39,341 nucleotides of DNA, from contig JAFVPB010000012.1 in assembly GCA_017505525.1 (NCBI GenBank), positions 1 through 39,341 on the forward strand, in the 5' to 3' direction. A model generated the notes under the pieces. It did no database searches and was not told the DNA's origin. It was given only the letters and a program-made list of their open reading frames with translations. Within the stretch, counting starts at the first letter, position 1. Every line of letters starts with the position of its first letter. A program made the translations under genes and the position numbers. The DNA comes from Clostridia bacterium (lineage in GTDB: Bacteria > Bacillota > Clostridia > UMGS1883). Positions 14,590 through 23,609 of the stretch are shown here, in pieces.

Positions 14590-15663
14590 CTATTTTAAAT
14601 ATTTATACACCGTATCTCTTATCTTAACATGTAAAACATCATATTGATAGAAACCATAGTCTCGCACATGAGAAGCATAAAAAACAGCAATTTTATGTTC
14701 TAGATCAAGCAGAACATATGCCCCTGCAGCACCATCCCATCCAAATTCGCCTTTTGATGAAGAATCACTGTCAATGTTAACTCTTACTCCTAACCCATAA
14801 GAATATCCCTTATTACGGCTTTTAAAATATTGATAGGCATCTCCATCAATTTGCGGAGATATCATAAGTTTTAAAGTATCTACTTTCAATAATTTATCTG
14901 TATTTATTAAAGTTTGAGCAAACTTCATATAATCATCAACTGTTGATATTATGCCAGCACCACCCGATTCATAATTTGGGGTAAATATAAAAGAATTCTC
15001 TTTTTCCATAGGAACTACTGCTTTCTTTTTAGAATCATATCTAAATTGATCGCAAATATACATGTCCTTATTATAATGTAGATGTGTATTTGTCATTCCA
15101 CAGACATCAAAGATATTTTTAGTCAAATATTCTCCGAAACTCATTCTTGATACAATTTCAATTATAGCAGCCAACACATCATGGTTTAAACCATATTGCC
15201 AATAAGTTCCTGGATGGAAGTCTAGAGGTTCTTTTGCAATTGCTCGAACAATATCTAAAGTAGATGCATTAGGGTTGTTATCTTTTATTTGAATTATACT
15301 TTCACTGGTTAAGTTATAATTTATGCCTGACGTCATTGCAAAAAGATCTTTAATAGTTATCTCTGTTTTTGCTTTTTCTATTGTTCCGTCAGACTTTTTT
15401 ACATTCATATTTTTATATTCAGGAATATATTTACAAACACAATCATCAAGCTTTATTAAACCTTTTTCATACAATTGTAAAGCCGCAACACATGTTATTG
15501 GTTTTGTTGCCGAGTAAAGAAAATAAAGTTCGTTACCATTAATAGTACCGTTTTTATATCTACACACAATTTCATTGTTTTTTGATATAGCAATATCTGC
15601 AAAAGGTACATTATATGTTTCCTTGGAATGATCCATTATTATTTTTATTTCGTCTGTTAACAT
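14590..15663 (-). CDS. Serine hydrolase of the beta-lactamase / PBP4* family
   Basis: 357 residues; AGGAGAG precedes ATG 15663. The family's Ser-x-x-Lys is S51-A-T-K54 (LYSATKPITCVAAL), the second motif is Y157-G-L-N (PGTYWQYGLNHDVLAAI), and a GWDGAAGAYV segment takes the place of the KTG/HxG motif near the C-terminus. There is no signal peptide, so it acts in the cytoplasm, probably as an esterase or peptidase and not in drug resistance. In this neighbourhood an esterase acting on acylated sugars is plausible. It is 150 bases downstream of pfkA and directly abuts the galK remnant, so it may have been inserted recently. Confidence 0.85.
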   Translation of the reverse strand: MLTDEIKIIMDHSKETYNVPFADIAISKNNEIVCRYKNGTINGNELYFLYSATKPITCVAALQLYEKGLIKLDDCVCKYIPEYKNMNVKKSDGTIEKAKTEITIKDLFAMTSGINYNLTSESIIQIKDNNPNASTLDIVRAIAKEPLDFHPGTYWQYGLNHDVLAAIIEIVSRMSFGEYLTKNIFDVCGMTNTHLHYNKDMYICDQFRYDSKKKAVVPMEKENSFIFTPNYESGGAGIISTVDDYMKFAQTLINTDKLLKVDTLKLMISPQIDGDAYQYFKSRNKGYSYGLGVRVNIDSDSSSKGEFGWDGAAGAYVLLDLEHKIAVFYASHVRDYGFYQYDVLHVKIRDTVYKYLK

Positions 15664-15813
15664 AAATAACTCTCCTAAAAAACATTCTTTTATTAGATTT
15701 TCATTGGTAATTGTATTTCTTCGGTTAAAACATTTGGTGTTATTTTTATTCGACCATTACATTTCTCATTCTGCAAACAATTCTGTTTCCTCCTCATCCA
15801 AGATGCTACTTCC

Positions 15814-16932
15814 TTAATCTCCAAAGCAAACTCCTATCGCTTTTGCCATTTCAACTAATTCGCAATTAACGGGAACAAGCTTATTTCCTCTTCCTATAAC
15901 ATTTTCTAATGATTCGCACTCAATTTTGTCACCTCTGAGTACGACCATATTACCAAATTTTCCTTGCATTGCATATTCTACTGCTGCACAACCATAGCGA
16001 GATGATAATACCCTATCGTGTGCAGAAGTGCTTCCGCCACGTTGAGTATGACCAAGCTGTGTTGCACGTGCTTCGTTGTTACAAAGTTCTTCAAGCTGAT
16101 CTGCAACAACATTTGCAATACCACCAAGACGAATTGGATCAGGACTATCTTCACGAACTTTAAGTATTACTGCTTCACCATCTTTAGGTTTTGCACCTTC
16201 TGCAACAGCAACGATGGCAAAATCTTTACCTTTTTCAAAATCACCTTTGATTTTATCTGCAACCTTGTTTATATCGTAAGGGATTTCAGGAATAAGAATA
16301 ACATCTGCAGCACCAGCTATACCTCCGTGAAGAGTAAGCCATCCTGCACCTCGACCCATAACTTCAGCAACCATAATTCTGCCGTGACTTTTTGCTGTTG
16401 TTCTAAGTCTGTCAAGAGAATCAGAAACTACATTTATAGCTGTATCAAACCCATATGTATAGTCAGTGCAACTAAGGTCATTGTCTATAGTCTTAGGAAT
16501 CCCAATTACATTTACTCCAAGGCGCGCAAAGTCACGACCACTGGTAAGTGTTCCATCACCACCAAGGATGAAGAGTGCGTCAATACCTGCTTCTTTGAGA
16601 TTTTCTACTGCAACATGAGAAACATCTTCATAGATGATTTCTCCCTCTTTTTTTACAATATCACCTTTTTCATTACGAATGGGATATTTGAAAAGGTTGT
16701 CCTTGTTGGAGCTTTTAAGTATTGTACCGCCTTCACTGATTATTTCCTGAACGTTTTCAAGTGTAAGCGGAATAAAATCTTTATGGTATAGTCCATGATA
16801 TCCCTTTTTTATTCCTACTACTTCAAGTTTATATTTAACTATAGCAGTTTTAACAACTGCACGAATAACTGCATTAAGTCCGGGGCAATCTCCGCCTCCG
16901 GTAAGAATGCCTATTTTTTTAATCTGCGACAT
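15814..16932 (-). CDS. pfkA: 6-phosphofructokinase
   Basis: 372 residues; CGGAGGAT precedes ATG 16932. It phosphorylates fructose 6-phosphate to the 1,6-bisphosphate in glycolysis. Motifs: GILTGGGDCPGLN (8-20), GGDGT (124-128), PKTIDND (146-152), the EVMGRGAGWL segment and HTQRGGSTSAHDRVL near 300. It is longer than the 320-residue bacterial enzyme. Gly in GGDGT indicates ATP as donor, since pyrophosphate enzymes have Asp there. Lys in PKTIDND is the residue usual in the pyrophosphate-related clade. The pair Gly plus Lys is typical of 'group III' ATP-dependent enzymes. ManA, which makes its substrate, lies 31 bases upstream. Confidence 0.93.
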   Translation of the reverse strand: MSQIKKIGILTGGGDCPGLNAVIRAVVKTAIVKYKLEVVGIKKGYHGLYHKDFIPLTLENVQEIISEGGTILKSSNKDNLFKYPIRNEKGDIVKKEGEIIYEDVSHVAVENLKEAGIDALFILGGDGTLTSGRDFARLGVNVIGIPKTIDNDLSCTDYTYGFDTAINVVSDSLDRLRTTAKSHGRIMVAEVMGRGAGWLTLHGGIAGAADVILIPEIPYDINKVADKIKGDFEKGKDFAIVAVAEGAKPKDGEAVILKVREDSPDPIRLGGIANVVADQLEELCNNEARATQLGHTQRGGSTSAHDRVLSSRYGCAAVEYAMQGKFGNMVVLRGDKIECESLENVIGRGNKLVPVNCELVEMAKAIGVCFGD

Positions 16933-16963
16933 TTTTTATCCTCCGTAAAATTTTCTTTTTGCA

Positions 16964-17932
16964 TTAAACGTCAAAACCAACATACCAATTATTTTGATTT
17001 GTTGTAAGAAGAATTGTAGCTTTTCCTGTAAGGACATACTCACCCATATTTGCAGGAACAAACACAGTTTCTCCAAGATAAATTCTCTCTGCATCATCTT
17101 TTGTTTTAATTTCTGCCTCTCCATCTACAACCACAATTGCGTGGTAGCTTTTTTCATCGGCAACAAAGCTTTTACTTCCCGAAAGCTTAATTTCCTTCAC
17201 AGTAAAGTATTCACAGCTACCTAAAATTCTTGTGTCATCGGAACAAACAGGCATTTCCCTTAGTTTATTCTTTCGGCAGTTTGCAGCTTTAACACCTTTT
17301 TCAATATGAAGTTCACGAGGTTGTCCGTCTTTCCCTATTCTGCCGTAATCATAAAGTCGATATGTAACATTACTGTTCTGCTGAATTTCTGCAATCACAT
17401 TTCCTTTGCCGATAGCGTGAATTGTACCTGCTTCAACAAAAAAAACATCGCCTTTTTCAGAGGGAACAGTATTTAAAAGTTCTTCAACTGTGTTATTTTT
17501 AATAGCTTTTTCAAGAATTTCTTTAGTTATGTCCTTCTTGACTCCACAAGTCATCTTTGCACCCTTGTCAGCCTCAACAACATACCACATTTCTGTTTTG
17601 CCGTTCTGACCCTCTAGTTCTTTTGCCATCTTGTCGTCGGGATGTACCTGAACGCTTAAATTATCCTGTGCATCTATGAGTTTTATAAGAATCGGAAGTT
17701 CATTGGACTTACAAAGAGTACCAAGACAGCCTTCATTTTCTTCTATATACTCCAAAAGAGTCTTTCCTTTGTATTCTTCACTATCAATTATGCTCAAGCC
17801 ATCAGGATGGCAGCTAAGTTCCCAGCTTTCTGCAAGGGGAGTCATATCGGTTTCCTTGCCGTATTTTTTACGAAGTTTTTCTCCGCCCCATATATAGTCT
17901 TTATATGCCGCTTTCAGTTTTAATGGTTTCAT
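16964..17932 (-). CDS. manA: Mannose-6-phosphate isomerase, class I
   Basis: 322 residues from ATG 17932; AAAGG lies 8 bases upstream, and the alternative GTG further out overlaps it. The enzyme interconverts mannose 6-phosphate and fructose 6-phosphate with zinc. The cupin metal ligands are visible in LSVQVHPDD (about 92-100), KTEMWYVVE, and VEAGTIHAIGKG (near 170), and the catalytic Arg in TYRLYDYGR. Length is that of the short Firmicutes form. With pfkA directly downstream, mannose units from the degraded glycan would pass straight to glycolysis. Confidence 0.93.
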   Translation of the reverse strand: MKPLKLKAAYKDYIWGGEKLRKKYGKETDMTPLAESWELSCHPDGLSIIDSEEYKGKTLLEYIEENEGCLGTLCKSNELPILIKLIDAQDNLSVQVHPDDKMAKELEGQNGKTEMWYVVEADKGAKMTCGVKKDITKEILEKAIKNNTVEELLNTVPSEKGDVFFVEAGTIHAIGKGNVIAEIQQNSNVTYRLYDYGRIGKDGQPRELHIEKGVKAANCRKNKLREMPVCSDDTRILGSCEYFTVKEIKLSGSKSFVADEKSYHAIVVVDGEAEIKTKDDAERIYLGETVFVPANMGEYVLTGKATILLTTNQNNWYVGFDV

Positions 17933-17993
17933 CACAAACACCTTTTAATTAAAGTCAATGATATCTTTTTTCTATAATTTTATACAAACAATC

Positions 17994-18806
17994 TTATTTA
18001 TTATTAATCTTTTCCAGATTCAAAAAGGCTTTTATCACCTGTTCTTCATCAAAGCCTTCCATTATTATAGGGGTTTCCGGATTAAGCCTATCAAAAATGA
18101 GTTTGTAATTAAGCAATCCTTCTCCCGGCAGAGCTTTCTTTATTTCATTGTTTTCAATAATAAAATCTTTTGCATGGAATACTGCTATCTTGTCAGAGAG
18201 CAAATCAAACATAGAGTTTATAATTTCATCCTGATTAAGATGATTTTCTACCGTCATTAAATTACAAGGATCAAAAACAACCTTTATATTTGGAGAATTG
18301 ATATCATCAATAAGTCTATTCATTGTTTCAGGAGAGTTGACTACAAAATGGTGAACCAATTCTATTCCTATTGTAACATTATATTTTTCTGCCTCTTTAA
18401 CAAGTTCTTTTATATTTTTAAACAGATATTGATATGCTTCCTCGGTATGCGTTTTTCCTTCTATGTATATTCCTGTTTCTGTTCCAACGACAATAGGTTT
18501 TAAGATACTGGCATAGTGTATCTTTTCTTTAAATGCATTTATCGCATTTTCAAGTTGTTCTATGTCAGGATTTGAAAGATTCACATAACTTCCAAGCAGA
18601 GCAAGTTTTGTATCGCCGAGTTCTACTTTAATTTGTTCAGCATATTTTTCAGAAAACTTTCCTTTCTCAAAGTCTGGTATTGTTTTTTCAAGCACTAATT
18701 GCAGATACTCTATGCCAAGACTCTCACACTTTTCTGCAATCTGTTTAACACTGTTTGCTTTGAGGTCGTGACCTCTTATTCCTCTTTTAATCCCTCTAAT
18801 TTCCAT
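17994..18806 (-). CDS. TIM-barrel sugar isomerase/epimerase (xylose-isomerase-like)
   Basis: 270 residues from ATG 18806, chosen for AGGAGAG 7 bases upstream. It has the AP endonuclease 2 / xylose-isomerase-like fold. The metal ligands are in order: Glu in VTIGIELVHHF, Asp in IKVVFDPCNLM, His in IAVFHAKDF, and Glu in PIIMEGFDEE. Such proteins epimerise or isomerise free or phosphorylated sugars (for example IolI, tagatose 3-epimerase, hydroxypyruvate isomerase), and the exact substrate cannot be read from sequence. The neighbours (esterase, importer, ManA) suggest a sugar released from imported oligosaccharide. Confidence 0.85.
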   Translation of the reverse strand: MEIRGIKRGIRGHDLKANSVKQIAEKCESLGIEYLQLVLEKTIPDFEKGKFSEKYAEQIKVELGDTKLALLGSYVNLSNPDIEQLENAINAFKEKIHYASILKPIVVGTETGIYIEGKTHTEEAYQYLFKNIKELVKEAEKYNVTIGIELVHHFVVNSPETMNRLIDDINSPNIKVVFDPCNLMTVENHLNQDEIINSMFDLLSDKIAVFHAKDFIIENNEIKKALPGEGLLNYKLIFDRLNPETPIIMEGFDEEQVIKAFLNLEKINNK

Positions 18807-18858
18807 TATTATCTCTCCTACAAGTTTTATAAAAATATGAAACACTTCTTCTATGGTG

Positions 18859-18908
18859 CCTTTAGAATATATGGAGCGAAGTCATTCTCCGCCCCATATA
18901 CTCTAAAG
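18859..18908 (-). terminator. Long intergenic stem
   Basis: CTTTAGAATATATGG (18860-18874) pairs with CCATATACTCTAAAG (18894-18908) with one mismatch. There is no clear T-run. It sits between the SGNH hydrolase and the isomerase and is more likely an RNA processing or stability element within the operon than a full terminator. Confidence 0.45.
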
Positions 18909-18977
18909 ATATTGATATCAATAAATTAGGTTTCGTTCATTCCAAGTGGTATCAGTAGCATTATCATTAAAAATTGT

Positions 18978-19610
18978 TTATTTTTCATGTAATAACTCCG
19001 TAACTTGTTTAGAGATTTGCTTCATACCCAACTCGGTAGGATGACCATTTATTTTGTCTATTTCTTTAAGACATAAATATTTGATTTCTTTTTTTTCACA
19101 AGCTTCTATGAAACCTTTGGTGATTTCTTGTTTTAAATCAGTGTTTATGATAACAATTACATCTGCAACAACTTCTTTTGCTCTGTTAATTAGGTAGCAA
19201 AATGCAGGCAACACGCACTTTAACTCATCATCAGTCCAATCACAATACTTAAGATTTCCAATGGGCGCATCTATCCAGGAATCATTCGTTCCTCCAAATA
19301 TAAACATCGTGTTGATATTACTTTCGGCAAAAACTTTTTCGGTTATATATTTATCAATTCTGCTAACAAACGATGACTCAACAGTAAGTGTTTCTCTTAC
19401 CGTATTACATATCGTTGAACCTGAAAAGCTATCGTTAAGTGTTATATTAAGGTTGTTTTCATTCGCCATTATATTCCACCAAGTTTTTTCTACTCCCTTG
19501 ACAATAGGCGGGTCCATTCTTTCATCGCTATAATAAAAGTGATACCCGTCTGGAATATATCCCTCATAAGTTGAATAACTGTCACCCATTATAAAAACAT
19601 TATTTTTCAT
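18978..19610 (-). CDS. SGNH-family hydrolase, probable carbohydrate esterase
   Basis: 210 residues. SGNH blocks: GDSYS with nucleophile Ser11 (residues 9-13), a Gly in DSFSGSTICN (block II), GGTND (block III, the oxyanion Asn), and INGHPTELGM with the catalytic His near the C-terminus. In the last block the usual Asp three residues before His is Asn (NGH), while an Asp lies slightly upstream (EIDKINGH), which may fill the role. There is no signal peptide, so it works in the cytoplasm. In a cluster with a GH105 enzyme and an oligosaccharide importer, removal of acetyl groups from imported pectic-type fragments is a reasonable inference. The stop of the upstream permease gene is 40 bases away. 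Confidence 0.85.
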   Translation of the reverse strand: MKNNVFIMGDSYSTYEGYIPDGYHFYYSDERMDPPIVKGVEKTWWNIMANENNLNITLNDSFSGSTICNTVRETLTVESSFVSRIDKYITEKVFAESNINTMFIFGGTNDSWIDAPIGNLKYCDWTDDELKCVLPAFCYLINRAKEVVADVIVIINTDLKQEITKGFIEACEKKEIKYLCLKEIDKINGHPTELGMKQISKQVTELLHEK

Positions 19611-19650
19611 TTTATACCTCTATTATATATAATTTTTCCATTTGACTTTC

Positions 19651-20580
19651 TTACCACAACGAAGTGTTGTTAACCTTACGACTTATACGATTAGCCATGA
19701 AAACCATCAAGAGGTTTATTGTGGTATTAAACAATCCAACGGCTGATGAATAACTCCACTGTTGCAATACCAGACCTCGTCTATAATTATATATAGAAAG
19801 AACATCAGAAACTTCTTTTGTCATACTATTCTCAAGAAGAAGTATTTTTTCATAACCAACATTCATCATCCTTCCCATTCTCATTATTAACATAATAATA
19901 ATTGTTGGTAAAATAGATGGTATAGTAATATTTATTACTTTACGCCATTTGCCTGCACCATCTATTTCCGCTGCTTCGTAAAGGCTTTGGTCAATTCCTG
20001 TCAACGCAGCAAGATAAATAATTGCACCCCAACCGCACTCTTGCCATATGTTTGACAAAGCATATATGGGTATAAAGGTTGAAGCGTCATTGAGCATATT
20101 ACCAGTATTACCAGTTATAGCATTATAAAAAGAACCAATAATACCTGTGTCAGCTGTAAACATTCGTATTATCGAACACACAACAACTAAGGATATAAAA
20201 TGAGGAACATATGTACAGTTTTGAATAACTTTGCCAAGCTTAACACTCTTAACCTCATTGAGCAACAATGCTAATATGATAGGTGCCGGGAAGCCGATAC
20301 AAAGTGTAACAATGCTAATTCTTAATGTGTTTATAATGAGAGGTAAAAAAGACGGAGAGTTTATAAATTCGATAAAATGTTTAAATCCAACCCATTCACT
20401 TCCGAAAACGCCCAATCTTGGTGAATAATCCTTAAAAGAAATTATAATACCATACATCGGCAAATAACAAAACAAAACAAAATATGCTAGAACAGGAATC
20501 ATCAAAAGATACAACGAACCATTCTTTCCAAAATCTTTTTTTAGACGAAACCAAAAATTTTTTTCTTTATTTTTATTCAT
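19651..20580 (-). CDS. ABC sugar importer permease, LplB type
   Basis: 309 residues with about six membrane segments (first: LYLLMIPVLAYFVLFCYLPMYG). It has the permease EAA motif, SLYEAAEIDGAGKWRKVINITIP, at about 200-222, where the ATPase docks. The MYGIIISFKDYSPRLGVFGSEWVGFKHF segment is characteristic of LplB/YteP-like permeases that import plant-derived oligosaccharides in Bacillus and Clostridia. It pairs with the YtcP-like permease just upstream. No solute-binding protein or ATPase is in the window; in this family the ATPase (MsmX-type) is often encoded elsewhere. Confidence 0.9.
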   Translation of the reverse strand: MNKNKEKNFWFRLKKDFGKNGSLYLLMIPVLAYFVLFCYLPMYGIIISFKDYSPRLGVFGSEWVGFKHFIEFINSPSFLPLIINTLRISIVTLCIGFPAPIILALLLNEVKSVKLGKVIQNCTYVPHFISLVVVCSIIRMFTADTGIIGSFYNAITGNTGNMLNDASTFIPIYALSNIWQECGWGAIIYLAALTGIDQSLYEAAEIDGAGKWRKVINITIPSILPTIIIMLIMRMGRMMNVGYEKILLLENSMTKEVSDVLSIYNYRRGLVLQQWSYSSAVGLFNTTINLLMVFMANRISRKVNNTSLW

Positions 20581-20614
20581 ATAAATCAGAGTCCCCTTTC
20601 TTACTTCGCTGTAA

Positions 20615-21544
20615 TTAACCCTTTACCGCACCAACCATTACACCTTTTGTAAAGTATTTCTGGAGATATGGATACACACAAAGTATCGGTACCGTTGCGA
20701 TTATCATTGTTGCATATTTGATGGTTTCGCTTAATCCTTCAACATCGGATGCACCATTCATAGATGCAGTGTCATTTTGAATTAATATTTCTCTCAGGAC
20801 AAGTTGCAGCGGGAACTTGTTTCTATCTTGAAGGAATATAGAAGCATCAAACCAATCGTTCCAATGAGCAACTGCATAATAAAGAACCATAACAGCAATA
20901 ATTGGTTTTGAAAGCGGAAGTACGATACGGTATAATGTTTTGATATGTCCAGCACCATCTATGCGGGCTGATTCAAATAGACTTTCGGGGATGCTTTCGA
21001 AGTTTGTTCTCATAACAATCATATTATAAACATTAATCGCTCCAGGCAATATGAGCACCCACATCGAATCATATAAATTAAGTATCTTTGTATAGACAAT
21101 ATATCTAGGAATCATTTCACTGCCAAAAAACATTGTTAATGTTATTACAACCGTGAAGAATTTCTTTAACATCATTCCCTTTCGTGATAACACATACGCA
21201 CATAAAGCTGTTAAAATAATATTGATTGTAGTTGCAACACCGGTTATCAGTATACTGTTCCAATATGATGTTAAAATCAACGGATGAGAAAATGCTTTTT
21301 TGTATGCATCTATATTCATTGCGAGAGAGCCATCTCCGGAAAACGGATATAAAATAGCGCCGCTTTTACCCATTATGGCTGTTGCATCGGAAAATGACGC
21401 ACAAAATACGTGCCATAATGGATATACAGCTATAATTGAAATAGCAATAAGAAATACCACATTAAAAAAATCAAAAATGCGTTCTCCCAAACTTTCTTTT
21501 TGTAGCTTCCCTTTTTGTTTTTTCCTAATTAACAATGTTTTCAT
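20615..21544 (-). CDS. ABC sugar importer permease, YtcP type
   Basis: 309 residues from ATG 21544, chosen for AAAGGGG 7 bases upstream; a longer frame reaches into the SemiSWEET-like gene but lacks a ribosome binding site. It has six predicted membrane helices, the EAA motif as SLFESARIDGAGHIKTLYRIVLP, and an ending TKGVMVGAVKG that is very typical of YtcP/LplC-type permeases. It forms the translocation channel with the LplB-type partner. In Bacillus subtilis related permeases lie beside the GH105 enzyme YteR and import rhamnogalacturonan fragments, which agrees with the GH105 gene here. Confidence 0.9.
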   Translation of the reverse strand: MKTLLIRKKQKGKLQKESLGERIFDFFNVVFLIAISIIAVYPLWHVFCASFSDATAIMGKSGAILYPFSGDGSLAMNIDAYKKAFSHPLILTSYWNSILITGVATTINIILTALCAYVLSRKGMMLKKFFTVVITLTMFFGSEMIPRYIVYTKILNLYDSMWVLILPGAINVYNMIVMRTNFESIPESLFESARIDGAGHIKTLYRIVLPLSKPIIAVMVLYYAVAHWNDWFDASIFLQDRNKFPLQLVLREILIQNDTASMNGASDVEGLSETIKYATMIIATVPILCVYPYLQKYFTKGVMVGAVKG

Positions 21545-21591
21545 ATTATTACCCCTTTCATAAAGCACAAGGAATTTTGGCCTTGCAAACA

Positions 21592-21876
21592 TCAATCATT
21601 ATCATTTCTACCTTTATATTTAATGATAAGTATAGAGATATAAAGTGTAAAAATCAAAGCTATAGAATTAGTTATTAAAAACATCTGTCCGCTTCCTGAC
21701 AAAGTTAAATTAATAGCATATATCTCCATCATTAACATACCTAATGTCAAAAAAAGATACGTTTTTAAACTGATGTCTGCACAGGATTTTGTTTTGTGTA
21801 ATTGTATAATTTGAGGAATATAACCAACTGATAAAATAAATCCTCCAAGCAATTGCAAAAAATCGTATATATTCAT
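21592..21876 (-). CDS. SemiSWEET-like PQ-loop membrane protein
   Basis: 94 residues from ATG 21876, with GAGG 12 bases upstream. Three membrane helices are evident: LQLLGGFILSVGYIPQIIQL, then YLFLTLGMLMMEIYAINLTL, then a final ITNSIALIFTLYISILII. The Pro-Gln of the first helix (GYIPQ) is the PQ-loop signature. Bacterial SemiSWEETs have exactly this size and dimerise into a sugar uniporter. The gene lies between the GNAT gene and the ABC permeases, so it may serve as a release valve or alternative route for a product sugar. The substrate is unknown. Confidence 0.85.
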   Translation of the reverse strand: MNIYDFLQLLGGFILSVGYIPQIIQLHKTKSCADISLKTYLFLTLGMLMMEIYAINLTLSGSGQMFLITNSIALIFTLYISILIIKYKGRNDND

Positions 21877-21891
21877 CAACGCTCGCCTCTT

Positions 21892-22791
21892 TTAGGTAAG
21901 ATATGGAGCATATAGCAATTCTTCATTTAAGCCAAGATTTTGTGCTATTTCTCTCATGCGTTTTGGATTAACAACCCTAAAAAGAGTAGGTTCTTCTTTT
22001 TCCTTGGTAATTGTTGTTGCAAATTCTTTTAAACGCTCATATGTCAATTTATCATAACCCGATATGAGTACCTCAATAGAATCTGAATTAGCTTTTGCAA
22101 ATGCACCAAACACATCATGTTCTATTTCATCAACAAAAGCAAATTCTTCCACATGCTTATCTTCTTCAGAATAAGACATATATCCAACAAGGTTTTCTTC
22201 TTTATCGAAAACCGATATGGCTTGTCTATATCTACTGTTAAGAGCTGGAATAAAATCGCACTCTTTGCGTTTTATATACTCAACTTTGCTCTCGGAAAGT
22301 TTTTGTAATGCCGGAACATCTTCATCTTGCATAGGTCGAAAGAAATACTCGGCTACCGCATTAGGCTCAAATACAAGCAGGTATTCTGTTTCTCCTTCAT
22401 AATATCCAAAACGACCATACCTTACAGGATCACCATGCAGATAACAAAGATCTGCACATTTGTCGCATTCCTCGTTTATCTTTTTGAGTATTGCCGACAT
22501 TACACCTTTACCTCTATATGATTCATGTACAGCAACATTTCCGTTCGCTATAAGCTTGATGTTCTCTCCGCCCACTACATAATCAAGCGAATACATTGCT
22601 GCTGTTCCAATTAGCTTTCCATCTTCAAAAACACCATAATGTGATGATGTAGAATATTCGTTTAATTCACCAAAAATTCTTGGAAAAAGTTTTTCAAAAT
22701 CGGTTTCTCTTTTGTTTCTTTTTGTGAATACAGTTGTAAGTAAATCTCGAAGTTCATAAAAAGAGTCCTTGTCAAGTTTTACAACATCCAT
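21892..22791 (-). CDS. GNAT-family N-acetyltransferase, Eis-like
   Basis: 299 residues. The acetyl-CoA site is in NGNVAVHESYRGKGVMSAIL (about 84-103), and RYGRFGYYEG (near 125) is typical of the Eis-like/GNAT type 9 group. The second half (YIKRKECDFIPALN, then VGYMSYSEEDKHVEEF) looks like a second, degenerate GNAT domain as in Eis. It transfers acetyl from acetyl-CoA to an amine, with substrate unknown. Being two bases from murQ and in the same operon as an amino-sugar kinase, it may acetylate an amino sugar, but Eis relatives also modify drugs or peptides. Confidence 0.8.
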   Translation of the reverse strand: MDVVKLDKDSFYELRDLLTTVFTKRNKRETDFEKLFPRIFGELNEYSTSSHYGVFEDGKLIGTAAMYSLDYVVGGENIKLIANGNVAVHESYRGKGVMSAILKKINEECDKCADLCYLHGDPVRYGRFGYYEGETEYLLVFEPNAVAEYFFRPMQDEDVPALQKLSESKVEYIKRKECDFIPALNSRYRQAISVFDKEENLVGYMSYSEEDKHVEEFAFVDEIEHDVFGAFAKANSDSIEVLISGYDKLTYERLKEFATTITKEKEEPTLFRVVNPKRMREIAQNLGLNEELLYAPYLT

Positions 22792-22793
22792 TT

Positions 22794-23609
22794 TTACACC
22801 TCTTTATATGCAGAAATCGCTTTTGGAATACTAAAGTCATTATCAACAAGTAATTTTTCTGACTCTGCTTCATCTGTTCCAAGAATTTCCATTACTATAC
22901 CAATCATTCTTGCACGCAATTTTATATTTGTTGGTTTAAGATTAACCATCATATTTTCATAAACCTTACCTGTTTTAACCATTGCACAAGTCGATATCAT
23001 ATTAAGAACCATTTTCTGTGCATTGCCGGCTTTCATTCTTGTTGACCCAGTAATTACCTCAGGTCCTGTTTCTGTACATATCGTGTAATCTGCGATTTCC
23101 GCAATTTTACACTGCTTATTTGAGGAAATTGCCGCTGTAACACATCCGTGTTCCTTTGCAGTTTTAAGAGCAGAAACGATGTATGCTGCATTTCCTGATG
23201 CGGAAATGCCAATAACAATATCTTTTGGTGTTATTTTCTTTTCAAGAAGGTCTTCCCTGCCTTTTTCAAAAGAATCCTCTGCCCCTTCGGAAGCACGAGT
23301 TATCGCAGATTCACCACCGGCAATAATTGCTACAACAGTATCATAACCGACGCCATATGTAGGTGGGCACTCGGCAGCATCTGCTACTGCAGTACGCCCT
23401 GATGTTCCACATCCGACATAAATTATTCTACCGTCTTGTTCAATTGCTTTTGCGGCAGCATCAACTACTTTTACAATTTCCGGCAATGCTCTATCGACTG
23501 CAATGACAGAATTCAAATTTTCCTTATTAATCATATCAAGCATTTCATAAGTTGAAGCTTTATCAATATGTTTAGTTAGTGGATTTCTCTTCTCAGTATT
23601 AAAAATCAT
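22794..23609 (-). CDS. murQ: N-acetylmuramic acid 6-phosphate etherase
   Basis: 271 residues. It removes the lactyl ether from MurNAc 6-phosphate to give GlcNAc 6-phosphate. The SIS sugar-phosphate domain is clear: IIYVGCGTSGRTAVADAAECPPTYG (about 62-86) and GISASGNAAYIVSAL (near 134). TGSTRMKAGNAQKMVLNMIST (about 190-210) is the MurQ signature, and the catalytic Glu is in AITRASEGAEDS. It is about 25 residues shorter than typical MurQ. The start overlaps the upstream kinase stop by 4 bases (ATGA), so the two are translationally coupled and probably act in sequence on muramic acid. Confidence 0.93.
   Translation of the reverse strand: MIFNTEKRNPLTKHIDKASTYEMLDMINKENLNSVIAVDRALPEIVKVVDAAAKAIEQDGRIIYVGCGTSGRTAVADAAECPPTYGVGYDTVVAIIAGGESAITRASEGAEDSFEKGREDLLEKKITPKDIVIGISASGNAAYIVSALKTAKEHGCVTAAISSNKQCKIAEIADYTICTETGPEVITGSTRMKAGNAQKMVLNMISTCAMVKTGKVYENMMVNLKPTNIKLRARMIGIVMEILGTDEAESEKLLVDNDFSIPKAISAYKEV

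Noticed and set aside
14590-15663. Reading the beta-lactamase-like gene as antibiotic resistance
   Set aside because: It has the SxxK and YGLN motifs but no signal peptide and no canonical KTG, and sits in a sugar-use operon. An esterase or peptidase role fits better.
15664-15813. A 34-codon minus-strand frame between pfkA and the beta-lactamase-like gene (MRRKQNCLQNEKCNG start)
   Set aside because: The GAGGAGG near it lies inside the frame and not before it. No family was recognised and the region is short.
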